Source: Thermoplasmata archaeon (GTDB taxonomy: Archaea; Thermoplasmatota; Thermoplasmata; Halarchaeoplasmatales; Halarchaeoplasmataceae). From it: DNA of 64,000 nt. Positions 7,665-16,231 of this stretch are shown in pieces (the first letter of the stretch is position 1; each line of letters starts with the position of its first letter). Position numbers and translations under genes: made by a program. The stretch is taken from the NCBI GenBank assembly GCA_003554965.1, contig PWHR01000038.1, positions 1 to 64,000 of the forward strand. The letters run 5' to 3'. The notes under the pieces were generated by a model. That model was not told the DNA's origin. It saw only the letters and a program-made list of their open reading frames with translations, and made no database searches.

Positions 7665-8504
7665 TTATTCCTTGACCTCTCTAATTATCTCGTCGAGGCT
7701 CGGGTACAATTGCTCTTTAGCGTCTTCGAGAGAGCCATTGTTGTCGATCATGAATGATTTTACGCCGTTTTCAAGGAGGGTTTCGTGGATCAGCTGATAG
7801 GTTTTTGATCTATGTTCAAGGTCTTTTAAGATCATCTTTTTATCGGTTTCGTCTTTAACTCCTCTAACGATCCTTTTTCGTTTACTTTGTCTCTTAAAAC
7901 ATGTCTCCGCATCTGCAGTTATGAAAAAACTATAATCGATTTTTTTAGAGAGAAGTTTTGCTAAATCTATCACACTTTGCTCCCAATCTTCAGGCAGTTT
8001 ATCGGAGTTGATCAACGAAAAAGCTATGACAAATTGATGGATCGCTCCTTCGTCAAGAACGACTATTTCATCGTTGAAGTTATATATCGAACTTTGATAT
8101 CTTGTGAATGATTGATTGATCCTTCTTGATATTATCTTGACAAGATAGTCGCTTTCGTACAAGTCTTTTAAACAATCTATCAATGAATCCACCAAATCTT
8201 TATTTTGGATCTCAAACAAACCGAGCATCTCTTGCTTGTATTCGTACCTATCTATAAGGATTGGGGACTTTTCGATTAGATTTTTGCCTATATATTGTGG
8301 AATATGATCTAAAAAAAATTTCAACATCCTTTCTTCTGTTGAGAGACGTCTTTTCCTTTCGTACCATCTCTTCAAACCTAGATATTGCACATCTTTTCGA
8401 TCGAATGTTTTTACATCGTTCTGTTTCAGGTAGTCTACAGCGATCCTTGCAAGGAGAGTTTTCCCAACACCTGGAGGGCCATTAAATTCTATTATACTAA
8501 CCAT
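7665..8504 (-). CDS. P-loop kinase-like NTPase
   Basis: The protein begins MVSIIEFNGPPGVGKTLLA, a Walker A motif as in nucleoside or thymidylate kinases. PILIDRYEY fits the Walker B/DRY region of that fold and KRQSKRKRIVRG a basic lid region. The order and the 279-residue length resemble the kinase-like P-loop proteins often found in surface-polysaccharide clusters. The substrate is unknown; a sugar or nucleotide is only a guess from context. It is read toward the repeat array and lies downstream of the truncated methyltransferase. Confidence 0.65.
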   Translation of the reverse strand: MVSIIEFNGPPGVGKTLLARIAVDYLKQNDVKTFDRKDVQYLGLKRWYERKRRLSTEERMLKFFLDHIPQYIGKNLIEKSPILIDRYEYKQEMLGLFEIQNKDLVDSLIDCLKDLYESDYLVKIISRRINQSFTRYQSSIYNFNDEIVVLDEGAIHQFVIAFSLINSDKLPEDWEQSVIDLAKLLSKKIDYSFFITADAETCFKRQSKRKRIVRGVKDETDKKMILKDLEHRSKTYQLIHETLLENGVKSFMIDNNGSLEDAKEQLYPSLDEIIREVKE

Positions 8505-8553
8505 GATATCAGCGTGGACCTATCAAGAGGATATTCTATTCATGATAATATTT

Positions 8554-8937
8554 TCAGGTATTATTATTTTTGGTGAGTTTAGAGTTCAGTTCATCAACCA
8601 TATCGGAAAGAGAAGGTAAGAAGTGTTTGAACGGAAGATGCTCTAGAACTTCAAAACAACCGACCACATCAAATTCATTAGATTTTATCGGGATCTTTCT
8701 CACATCTCCCACGATCATAGGAGACAGTTCTTTGTCAACATCTAAAGTGATAACGTTGATCCCTGATTTTCTCAGTTGGGTCGTAACTGTTTTATTGCCG
8801 ATCCCGACTTCTAAAACATTTTCAGGTTCCAATTCTAATATCTCTTTTATTTGATGCCAATAACTTACGAATCTTTTTTTACTGTCATAAGAACTGAAAT
8901 CATAGTGTCCTGAGTCCACTTGTTTCATATTTAACAT
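8554..8937 (-). pseudogene. Class I methyltransferase, C-terminally truncated
   Basis: The protein reads ENVLEVGIGNKTVTTQLRKSG (SAM-binding motif I), ITLDVD, and FDVVGCFEVLEHLPF (motif with the post-II acidic residue), and then stops shortly after. It closely resembles the intact 219-residue methyltransferase at 14369-15028 (shared SYWHQIKEI, LEVGIG, EVLEHxPF) but lacks the last third, including the final strands of the Rossmann fold. A longer start at 8955 is possible, but the TATA-like box at 8965-8970 puts transcription start near 8941, favouring 8937 or 8928. It is probably a decaying duplicate; a short active form cannot be excluded. Confidence 0.6.
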
Positions 8938-9066
8938 CCCGTTCAAACAATTCATAATGAGTACTTATAACCTTTTAATTTTTTGATGAAGTTAGTTACA
9001 CGAGGGGCTTGAGAAAGATTTATTTAATTTAAGCTCAAGTTATTTGAGTAAAAGGAAAAGATATCA

Positions 9067-10197
9067 ATGGAAAAAAGTAAAAAGTTAAGAACTTTAAGAG
9101 TAATTGATGAAAAAGGCCCAGTAGCTGGTATGTTAAATGGCTTTTTATCCATCCTACAACATGTTTTCCCTTCTCCTATCTCAGAGGCATCGTACATTAT
9201 TAGAAAAGATATAGAAAAAACCGGACTTTCTAGTAGAATTTCAATGGAAGAGAGAATAAAGGCAATCAAAGAAGGATTCACTAGCCAGAAATATTTTTGG
9301 TATGGGTTAGATGAGGATTTTGATCCGGATTCTTATGTCTCAGATATCCAAAGTAAGATGATAAGATCAAATATCCTTCAAAATTCAGAACTTCTTTATG
9401 ATAAGAAAAAATTTCATAGATTAATGGAGAAAAAAGATTTGAACAGTTATATACCTGATTTTTATGGAATCATAAATGAAGGAAAATTTGAGGGTGAAAC
9501 AAAATTTTGGAATCTACTAGAGGACAGAAAAAAATTAGTGATGAAACCTTCATCAGGCAACCAAGGAAGAAATATATTTATAATCGAGAAAGACAAAGAT
9601 CAGATTAAAGTGAATGGATTAAATAAGGAATACGAAGAAGTGATGGATTTGATCAAGACTTTGGATGATTTTATCATTACTGAGTACACGGACCAAGCTG
9701 ATTTTCTTGAAAACATTTATCCCAAATCCGGGAACTCTTCTAGAATTTTGACACTGTATCCTGAGAACGAAGAGCCTTATTTGGCTCACGCTTATCTAAG
9801 AATAGGTACAAAAAAATCAGGATATGTGGATAATATTCACAGAGGCGGTATAACAGCAGATATAGATTTAGAAACTGGCGAACTAAGTTCCGCAGCTGAT
9901 GTTCTTGCCGATGGAAATTTGAAGTGGTACAAAGCACATCCAAACACCGGTACAAAAATAAAGGGGTTTACTATACCAAATTGGGATGATTTCAAAAGTG
10001 AATTTTTATCGGTAAATGAAAAAATAGATGAATTCAAGTGCGTAGCATGGGATATAATTTTCACTGGTAACGGCAATTTTAAAATCATAGAAGGAAATAA
10101 TAAAGCCCCAGGGCTTAGAGCACATCAAATCCATAACCCTCTACTAGAAGATTCGAAAGTCAGAAAATTTTTTTCCGAGAATGGTATATCTGTATGA
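9067..10197 (+). CDS. Sugar-transfer associated ATP-grasp protein (copy 1)
   Basis: This 376-residue protein fits the ATPgrasp_ST family (PF14397). The lysine-containing strand LVMKPSSGNQGRNIFII gives the ATP-binding loop, DDFIITEYTDQ the hinge, and CVAWDIIFTGNGNFKIIEGNNKAPG the metal-binding strands with the closing E-G-N. SSRILTLY and DNIHRGGITADID are further family blocks. Such enzymes join a carboxylate to an amine or thiol using ATP and are predicted to modify cell-surface sugars. A close paralogue follows at 10256. There is no Shine-Dalgarno sequence of note; AAAAGGAAAAG precedes the ATG. Confidence 0.78.
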   Translation: MEKSKKLRTLRVIDEKGPVAGMLNGFLSILQHVFPSPISEASYIIRKDIEKTGLSSRISMEERIKAIKEGFTSQKYFWYGLDEDFDPDSYVSDIQSKMIRSNILQNSELLYDKKKFHRLMEKKDLNSYIPDFYGIINEGKFEGETKFWNLLEDRKKLVMKPSSGNQGRNIFIIEKDKDQIKVNGLNKEYEEVMDLIKTLDDFIITEYTDQADFLENIYPKSGNSSRILTLYPENEEPYLAHAYLRIGTKKSGYVDNIHRGGITADIDLETGELSSAADVLADGNLKWYKAHPNTGTKIKGFTIPNWDDFKSEFLSVNEKIDEFKCVAWDIIFTGNGNFKIIEGNNKAPGLRAHQIHNPLLEDSKVRKFFSENGISV

Positions 10198-10255
10198 GAA
10201 CTCGTCGACCTAACTATTTTATTCTGTGTGATAGATATCCTAAAACAATATTAAG

Positions 10256-11401
10256 GTGCCCTCAATTATTGACAAAAATACTATGAAAACTTTAGATAAT
10301 ATATCAAAAAAAGGTCCTATCACTGGTCTACTTGCTGGGATGTTAGGTGCCTCGAAGATCCTTTCTCCGAGCCCGATAAAAGAATGGTTCAAAGTTTTAG
10401 AAAAGGATATACTCGATAAAGAGGTCCCATCTAATCTATCATTGAAAAATAGAATGGAGGCATATCTAAATGGATTTACAAGGAAAAGATATTGTTGGTA
10501 TGATTTGAAAAACAGTTCTGATCTAGATTTGTATCTAAACGATTTTACGATTCAGTTGATTAGAACAAAAGTACATAAAAACTCTAAAATTCTATCAGAT
10601 AAGGAGCTATTTTTTAATTATTTTAAAGAAAAAGGCCTTGTAGATTATTCGCCTAAGCTATATTCCGTGATTAAGTCAAGGGAAACCGACGGTTATAAAA
10701 AAATAGATGAATTATCGAAGAAAAAAGATAAGGTCGTTTTGAAACCACTAAAGGGGAAAGGAGGAAAACAAATTTACGTATTTGAAAAAATAGGTGAAAA
10801 TTTTCTTGTCAATGATGAGTATTACAAATCGGAGGAAGTAAAATCATTGATTCAAAGCTTCAATGATTACATTTTGACTGAATATTGTGATCAAGCACCT
10901 TTCCTCAAAAGGATATACCCCGGTTCTGCAAATACGCTCAGGGCCCTGACTATTTATCAGAATAAAGCACCCCGTATTGTTCATTCATTCTTGAGGATTG
11001 GTACGGAAAAATCAGGAGTAGTTGATAATATGTCTCAGGGGGGACTAACGGCGGAGATAAACATGAGAACTGGGGAATTGAGTAAAGGGGCTGAATTTCT
11101 TTCATCAGGTAAAGTAAAATGGCATGATAAACATCCCGACACGCAAAAAGAGATTAGAGGAACTGTAATACCCAACTGGAATAAAATAAAAGATAAAATG
11201 TTAGATTTATTTTCTGATTTAGACGATTTTAATTGTGTTGTTTGGGACGTACTTTTGACTGGTGAAGAAGACTTTGTTATATTGGAAGGAAATAACAATT
11301 GTCCGACATTTAGAGGTCATCAAATACATACTCCTCTCCTAAAAATTCAAGATTTTAGAAATTTTCTAGCAACGAAAAATATTCTATCCTACACTTGTTA
11401 G
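10256..11401 (+). CDS. Sugar-transfer associated ATP-grasp protein (copy 2)
   Basis: It is a tandem paralogue of the protein before it, with matching blocks in the same order: KVVLKPLKGKGGKQIYVF, DYILTEYCDQAPF, TLRALTIY, DNMSQGGLTAEI and CVVWDVLLTGEEDFVILEGN. The start is GTG at 10256 after TTAAG, or ATG at 10283; the longer form aligns better with the N-terminus of copy 1. Two diverged copies in a row suggest two successive ligation steps, or two acceptor specificities, in making one glycan; this is inference. The gap to copy 1 is about 60 bases. Confidence 0.76.
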   Translation: MPSIIDKNTMKTLDNISKKGPITGLLAGMLGASKILSPSPIKEWFKVLEKDILDKEVPSNLSLKNRMEAYLNGFTRKRYCWYDLKNSSDLDLYLNDFTIQLIRTKVHKNSKILSDKELFFNYFKEKGLVDYSPKLYSVIKSRETDGYKKIDELSKKKDKVVLKPLKGKGGKQIYVFEKIGENFLVNDEYYKSEEVKSLIQSFNDYILTEYCDQAPFLKRIYPGSANTLRALTIYQNKAPRIVHSFLRIGTEKSGVVDNMSQGGLTAEINMRTGELSKGAEFLSSGKVKWHDKHPDTQKEIRGTVIPNWNKIKDKMLDLFSDLDDFNCVVWDVLLTGEEDFVILEGNNNCPTFRGHQIHTPLLKIQDFRNFLATKNILSYTC

Positions 11402-11496
11402 ATGGAGAAATTAGTATAGAGTTGACATATAATTTTCAAATAACCAATAAAGTAAATTACACCTTCGATGTTTCTCTACCATTACAAGTGAAATAG

Positions 11497-13320
11497 ATGG
11501 TAGGCATATACGGAGAGATAAACCCTTCAGAGCAAAGTTACGATCTATCCCCGGGCAATCTAGCCTGGTTAGGCAGTGAAGATATTTTTAAGTTCAGCGA
11601 TAAGCATCTCAAGATTTGTTCTGCAACTCACGACGTGAAAGAAGAGGATATGCCGGCCGAAACAGAAGATGGCGAGGCTTTGATATGGGTATGTGGGGAA
11701 ATAGTGGGATTTGATGATGGTAGAGAATATAGGTCTAAACAAAAAACCCATCCCAACTTAACTGATTCAGAATACTGTGCTTCTCTTTACGATAGATACG
11801 GGATCGATTTTGTCAAAGGGTTGAACAGTAATTTTGCTGGAGTGATCTATGATCGTAAAAAGAATTTTGTAACAATATTTACAGACAGGCTTTCGGCTAG
11901 GCCTGTTTTTTTTACGGAGAGTAGCAAATATTCACTTTTATTTTCCACCTCACTTCAAACTATCGTAAATCATCCCTCATTTGATCATCAGTTCGACATG
12001 CTAGGTGTTCAGGATTTTTTTACCAGTGGGAGAGTTTATGGACTCCGCACTGTACTGGAGGATGTCAAGCAATTACATCCTGCTGGAATACTTAGATATG
12101 ATCTAGATTCGGGAGGATACAGTACTGAAGTATATTGGCGACCTAAATATGAACCAAAAAAAGGATCTTTCGATGATTTTGTAGAAAAATTTTATAGTAT
12201 TTTTAAAAAAGTCTTATTTGAACAAACCCAAGAAGACCTAGATTACGGATTGATGCTGAGTGGAGGAAGCGATTCAAGATTAATAGCTGGGACGATTGAC
12301 AAAAAAATACAGTGTTTTCATATGAACGAGAGAATGAACGTGGAAGCCGAAACAGCAAAAACAGTCGCAAAAAGATGTGGTCATGATTTTAGGTTTTTGA
12401 AAAGAGATGTAGAATATTATCCTAAAGCCCTGAAAAGGACCTCTGAAATATCTAATTTGATTAACTGGTTTGAACAAGGGCATACAGCAGGTTTCGTTAA
12501 AGAATTAAGGCGAGACTCGAGCTGTATAATAAATGGACAATATGCAGATACTGTTTTCGGACACTACATACCAAGAAAAAATATAAAAATCCCGTTAATT
12601 GGTAATTTAGAAGTCCCTGTCCAAGAAAAATATAATAGTATTGCTCATTTTAGTCGTTATGGAAAACACACACGAAACAGCTCTTTACCTTCGTACTTAA
12701 AGGTAAATAAAATTAAAAACAGTTTTCCTGTTAACGAAAAGGAAACAAATTTCTTTAGGATATCTCAAGAATCACTAGAAAGCACAATTAGAGGCCAGTA
12801 TTATCCCTTAACGAATATCTATACCTATCTCATGTATTATACCTTAAACCAAACTCTCCCCCTCAGATATCCTTACTTAGATAATAGAATCATTGACTTT
12901 TCTTTGAAAATCCCTACAAAACATCTCCTCAAAAAAGACATTTCTTATAGAACCCTAAGTAGATATCATAATGATCTTGCAAAGATCTCTCATCCTACAT
13001 CAGGTCTTCCTCTATCTCATCCAAAATTACTGCATGATTTATCAAAAAATTATCAGGATTTTTTGGAAAAGTTCAGCTCTTCTAAATTTGATGTGGGAAC
13101 CATAGCTGATTTTGAAAAAATAATTCGGGAATCAGAGATTATAAAAGGAAAATTTAATGAACATTCAGATCTTTTAGAAAAGTGCGATTTTATATCTAAA
13201 AAGAAAGTTTGGAAAGTCTATCAGCAACATCTGGAAGGGAAAGACAAAGTAAATCAATTACATCCTTTGCTTACATTCCTCGAAAACCCTATGACTAAAA
13301 AGATCATCTTATCTGATTGA
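11497..13320 (+). CDS. Asparagine synthase-like protein lacking the catalytic Cys2
   Basis: The 607-residue protein has both AsnB domains: an N-terminal Ntn-type glutaminase-like domain (residues 1 to about 190) and a C-terminal synthetase domain with the PP-loop LMLSGGSDSR near residue 257. In AsnB the N-terminus is M-C-G-I, where Cys2 is the glutamine-cleaving nucleophile. Here it is M-V-G-I, and the usual N-G-E of the substrate pocket reads C-G-E. Glutamine-dependent activity is therefore unlikely; the synthetase domain could use free ammonia or another amine. It follows the two ATP-grasp genes and precedes a glycosyltransferase, so it probably amidates or ligates a surface sugar acid. Confidence 0.8.
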   Translation: MVGIYGEINPSEQSYDLSPGNLAWLGSEDIFKFSDKHLKICSATHDVKEEDMPAETEDGEALIWVCGEIVGFDDGREYRSKQKTHPNLTDSEYCASLYDRYGIDFVKGLNSNFAGVIYDRKKNFVTIFTDRLSARPVFFTESSKYSLLFSTSLQTIVNHPSFDHQFDMLGVQDFFTSGRVYGLRTVLEDVKQLHPAGILRYDLDSGGYSTEVYWRPKYEPKKGSFDDFVEKFYSIFKKVLFEQTQEDLDYGLMLSGGSDSRLIAGTIDKKIQCFHMNERMNVEAETAKTVAKRCGHDFRFLKRDVEYYPKALKRTSEISNLINWFEQGHTAGFVKELRRDSSCIINGQYADTVFGHYIPRKNIKIPLIGNLEVPVQEKYNSIAHFSRYGKHTRNSSLPSYLKVNKIKNSFPVNEKETNFFRISQESLESTIRGQYYPLTNIYTYLMYYTLNQTLPLRYPYLDNRIIDFSLKIPTKHLLKKDISYRTLSRYHNDLAKISHPTSGLPLSHPKLLHDLSKNYQDFLEKFSSSKFDVGTIADFEKIIRESEIIKGKFNEHSDLLEKCDFISKKKVWKVYQQHLEGKDKVNQLHPLLTFLENPMTKKIILSD

Positions 13321-13397
13321 TGAGTCATTTTCAAGACCTACTTCGAAAAAAGGTATAGTCTTTTATATGAGAGTATAATTGAAAAACTAAGAGAAAA

Positions 13398-14324
13398 ATG
13401 GGCGAAGATAAGCCTCTGGTATCTGTGGTCATCCCGACCTACAATCGAGCAAATCTTCTTCCTAGAGCGTTGGATAGTGTTCTGAATCAAACTTATGAAA
13501 ATCTAGAGGTGATCGTTGTTGATGACGGTTCTAAGGATGATACTGAAGAGGTAATGAAGGAATATGATGATCCCCGTGTAAAATACATCAGATTCGAGGA
13601 AAATAAAGGTGCAAATGTTGCTAGGAATACAGGGATAAAATCAGCTGAATCTAATTTCATTGCCTTGCAGGACAGTGATGATAAATGGCTCCCTAAAAAG
13701 TTAGAAAAACAGATGGATCTTTATTTGGAAGATCCTGATACTCCTAAATTAGTGTACTGTAAAGTTCGCGGAACTTTTGCGAATGGGAGTACTGTAACCG
13801 TCCCCGAAAACTGGGTAAATCCCAAGGAAGGGTACCTACACGATCAATTATTAAGAAGTAACTTTGTATCTACAGTAGGGATGTTAACGGAAAAAAAATG
13901 TTTAGAAAAAGTAGGATATTTCGATGAAGAACTTCCTAGAAAACAAGATTGGGATCTAGCCTTAAGACTTTCAAAACATTTTGAATTTAAATTTATAGAT
14001 GAAGTGCTTGTTCATGCTTATCACGAAGACCAACACATCCAATCAGATGTTGATGCTCTTTTAGAAGCCTATGAACTGATATTCGAAAAACAAATAGAAA
14101 ATTTTCTAGAGTCCCCTTCGATTTTAGCGAGTCACTACTTTCGGATAGCCTCCGGATACATTCACAAAAAAGAACTTGATAAAGCAACGGAATATCAGAA
14201 AAAGGCTTTTGATGTAGATCGTTATTCAATATGGAATATTTTGAAGTTTTTTGCATCTTTTTTTGGAGTGAGTTTTTATAAGAATTTTAGAGGGCTTTAT
14301 AGAAGAATCACTCTTTTTCCGTAA
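13398..14324 (+). CDS. Family 2 glycosyltransferase
   Basis: It opens PLVSVVIPTYNRANLLPRALDSV, followed by VIVVDDGSKDDTEE and FIALQDSDDKW, the nucleotide-binding and D-x-D metal motifs of GT2. RKQDWDLALRL fits the acceptor/catalytic base region (normally E-D or Q-D-W). The length of 308 residues is normal. The C-terminal part is amphipathic and may sit on the membrane. The acceptor sugar cannot be told. It is the last gene of the rightward set that starts with the ATP-grasp genes. Confidence 0.85.
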   Translation: MGEDKPLVSVVIPTYNRANLLPRALDSVLNQTYENLEVIVVDDGSKDDTEEVMKEYDDPRVKYIRFEENKGANVARNTGIKSAESNFIALQDSDDKWLPKKLEKQMDLYLEDPDTPKLVYCKVRGTFANGSTVTVPENWVNPKEGYLHDQLLRSNFVSTVGMLTEKKCLEKVGYFDEELPRKQDWDLALRLSKHFEFKFIDEVLVHAYHEDQHIQSDVDALLEAYELIFEKQIENFLESPSILASHYFRIASGYIHKKELDKATEYQKKAFDVDRYSIWNILKFFASFFGVSFYKNFRGLYRRITLFP

Positions 14325-14368
14325 AGATTATGTCCAATATTTCATTTTTAAAATTTTATTAGGAAATT

Positions 14369-15028
14369 TTATTTTTTAAGGATGAACATATGGTGTTTGA
14401 TACCATGAATTCGATAATTTTTTTCTATTTTGAACCCTTGTTCCTCGATCACTCTCTTTATCTTTTCCAAAGAATATTCTTTCCTTCCTATCTCCCAGTA
14501 GTGGGAGTTAAGAGTAGGTTTTTCTATCCCATCTATCAGATTATATAGGCCCGATCTAAATATAAATTTATTGAGGGGTATCGTTATCAGTTTTTTTAGC
14601 TCTAGGAATTTAATCAATTCAAAATTGAGCTTCAAACAAAATCTAACGTCAGGTATCGAGATTATAACGTGTGAAGCCGATACCTGATAAAGTTCCTCTA
14701 GACCCTCTTTGAATTTATTAAAAGGTTGGTGCTCCAAAACCTCACAAGCAATCACTACTTCAAAAGAAGCGTCTTTGAATGGTATGTAAAATATATTTCC
14801 AACTATATCTGGATGATGCCTGTTGTATATCTTCCTACTAATGTCCAATGTCGTCAAGTTGAAATCATATTTCTTTAAATAATCAGAAACAAAATTGGTC
14901 CCAATGCCTACTTCCAATATGCTTTCAGGATCTAGATTCCTTATTTCTTTGATCTGATGCCAATAACTATTGAATCTTTCTTCTGAATCATAAATCAAAG
15001 ACTTCTCTTCTTGACTGTCTCCACTCAT
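14369..15028 (-). CDS. Class I SAM-dependent methyltransferase
   Basis: The 219-residue protein has SILEVGIGTNFVSDYLKKY (motif I), LTTLDIS, and FEVVIACEVLEHQPF. VIISIPD then begins the second half of the fold, and the C-terminus is rich in hydrophobic and basic residues. It is the complete relative of the truncated gene at 8554. Its place in the glycan island points to a sugar or lipid methylation, but the substrate is not visible. It is convergent with the glycosyltransferase at 13398 and follows the GT4 gene with an 18-base gap. Confidence 0.75.
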   Translation of the reverse strand: MSGDSQEEKSLIYDSEERFNSYWHQIKEIRNLDPESILEVGIGTNFVSDYLKKYDFNLTTLDISRKIYNRHHPDIVGNIFYIPFKDASFEVVIACEVLEHQPFNKFKEGLEELYQVSASHVIISIPDVRFCLKLNFELIKFLELKKLITIPLNKFIFRSGLYNLIDGIEKPTLNSHYWEIGRKEYSLEKIKRVIEEQGFKIEKNYRIHGIKHHMFILKK

Positions 15029-15046
15029 TTTATCCTCAATGCCATT

Positions 15047-16192
15047 TCATATTATATTTCTTTTTCCAAGCCCCTCATATATCTCCACCAACTTTCTCTT
15101 CTCATACTCCCAGTTGAACTTCTCCACCGCAGCGTCCAACGCTTTCCTACCCAACTCCTCCCTCAGTCCTAGATCACCCTTCAACCTCTCCACCGCTTCC
15201 TTGATACCTTCTACAGAATGTTCGACCACCAACCCACATCCCCATTCGCGCGTCACTTCACCGGCATGAGTTTCGCCTGAAACTATGATGGGTCTTCCGC
15301 AGACCATCGCCTCGAACTGCTTGTTAGCTAACGCTAAAGAGCTGTTCGGGTCCTCAGGATCGATGGGACAGACGACCGCATCCGCTCTCTTCGTTTCCTC
15401 TAATACTTTAGAGTAAGGTATACTACCCAAGAACTCCACGTTAGAATATTTGGAAGCTCTCCTCTTCACTTCTTGGTAAAGGTTCTCTTTCTTTCCGGCG
15501 ATCCTGAACTTAACTCCTTCCATCTCGCCGAAGAGATCGACCAGCTCTGGAAACATCCTTGATTCGTGAAGTAAACCGATATAGGAGAAAGTCGGAACAT
15601 CATTCGAAGGCGCTTCGTACTCCTCGAAAACCAAAGGTTTGGTGTTCCTCACGATATCTAGCGGCCTATCGGTAACTTCATCAAGATGTTCGTAAAACGG
15701 CCTGCTCGTGGTGATTATGTGATCGGCGTTAGATGCTAGCAACTTTTCGAACAATATCGCTCCCTCAGCCAGGAATCGAGAACGATCTTTTTTTATCATC
15801 AGGCCGAAGATCTCGTGAGCATCATAGATTAATTTGAGACCGCGCTTCTTCTTCAATAAAACCCCGGGTAAAAGAGTATCTAGATCATGGCAATGCACCG
15901 CATCGAAATCTACCATATCGTCCAGCTTGACCGCTTCTTTATAACCACGCCACCACCACTTCATATTGCCCAAAAGAGGCCTTTGAGTCATATCTTCCCC
16001 AGATCCTGAAAGGTGAATATACCTTACCTCTATACCGTCGTGCTCCTCCATCTCAGGAAGCTCGTTCTCAGTGTCATGCCTGGCCCAAACTAACACCACT
16101 ACTTCATGCCCAGCCTCGGTCAGAGCTTCCGCTTCGTAGTATACGCGGGGATCGTTCCTGAATATCTTCGTCAGGAGCATCAACACCTTCAT
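15047..16192 (-). CDS. Family 4 glycosyltransferase
   Basis: It begins MKVLMLLTKIFRNDPRVYYEAEAL, the usual GT4 opening, and ends with the donor-binding half: FSYIGLLHESR, VEFLGSIPYSKV, and the E-x7-E-like region NKQFEAMVCGRPIIVSG. The start at 16192 has GAGGAAG a few bases upstream; an upstream in-frame ATG at 16225 would add eleven residues without a ribosome site. The protein transfers a nucleotide-activated sugar to an acceptor on the cytoplasmic face. The gene starts 40 bases after the GNAT gene and is probably in the same transcript. Confidence 0.85.
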   Translation of the reverse strand: MKVLMLLTKIFRNDPRVYYEAEALTEAGHEVVVLVWARHDTENELPEMEEHDGIEVRYIHLSGSGEDMTQRPLLGNMKWWWRGYKEAVKLDDMVDFDAVHCHDLDTLLPGVLLKKKRGLKLIYDAHEIFGLMIKKDRSRFLAEGAILFEKLLASNADHIITTSRPFYEHLDEVTDRPLDIVRNTKPLVFEEYEAPSNDVPTFSYIGLLHESRMFPELVDLFGEMEGVKFRIAGKKENLYQEVKRRASKYSNVEFLGSIPYSKVLEETKRADAVVCPIDPEDPNSSLALANKQFEAMVCGRPIIVSGETHAGEVTREWGCGLVVEHSVEGIKEAVERLKGDLGLREELGRKALDAAVEKFNWEYEKRKLVEIYEGLGKRNII

Positions 16193-16231
16193 ACTTTCTT
16201 CCTCAGAATTTCTTCTTTCACACACATCTGT

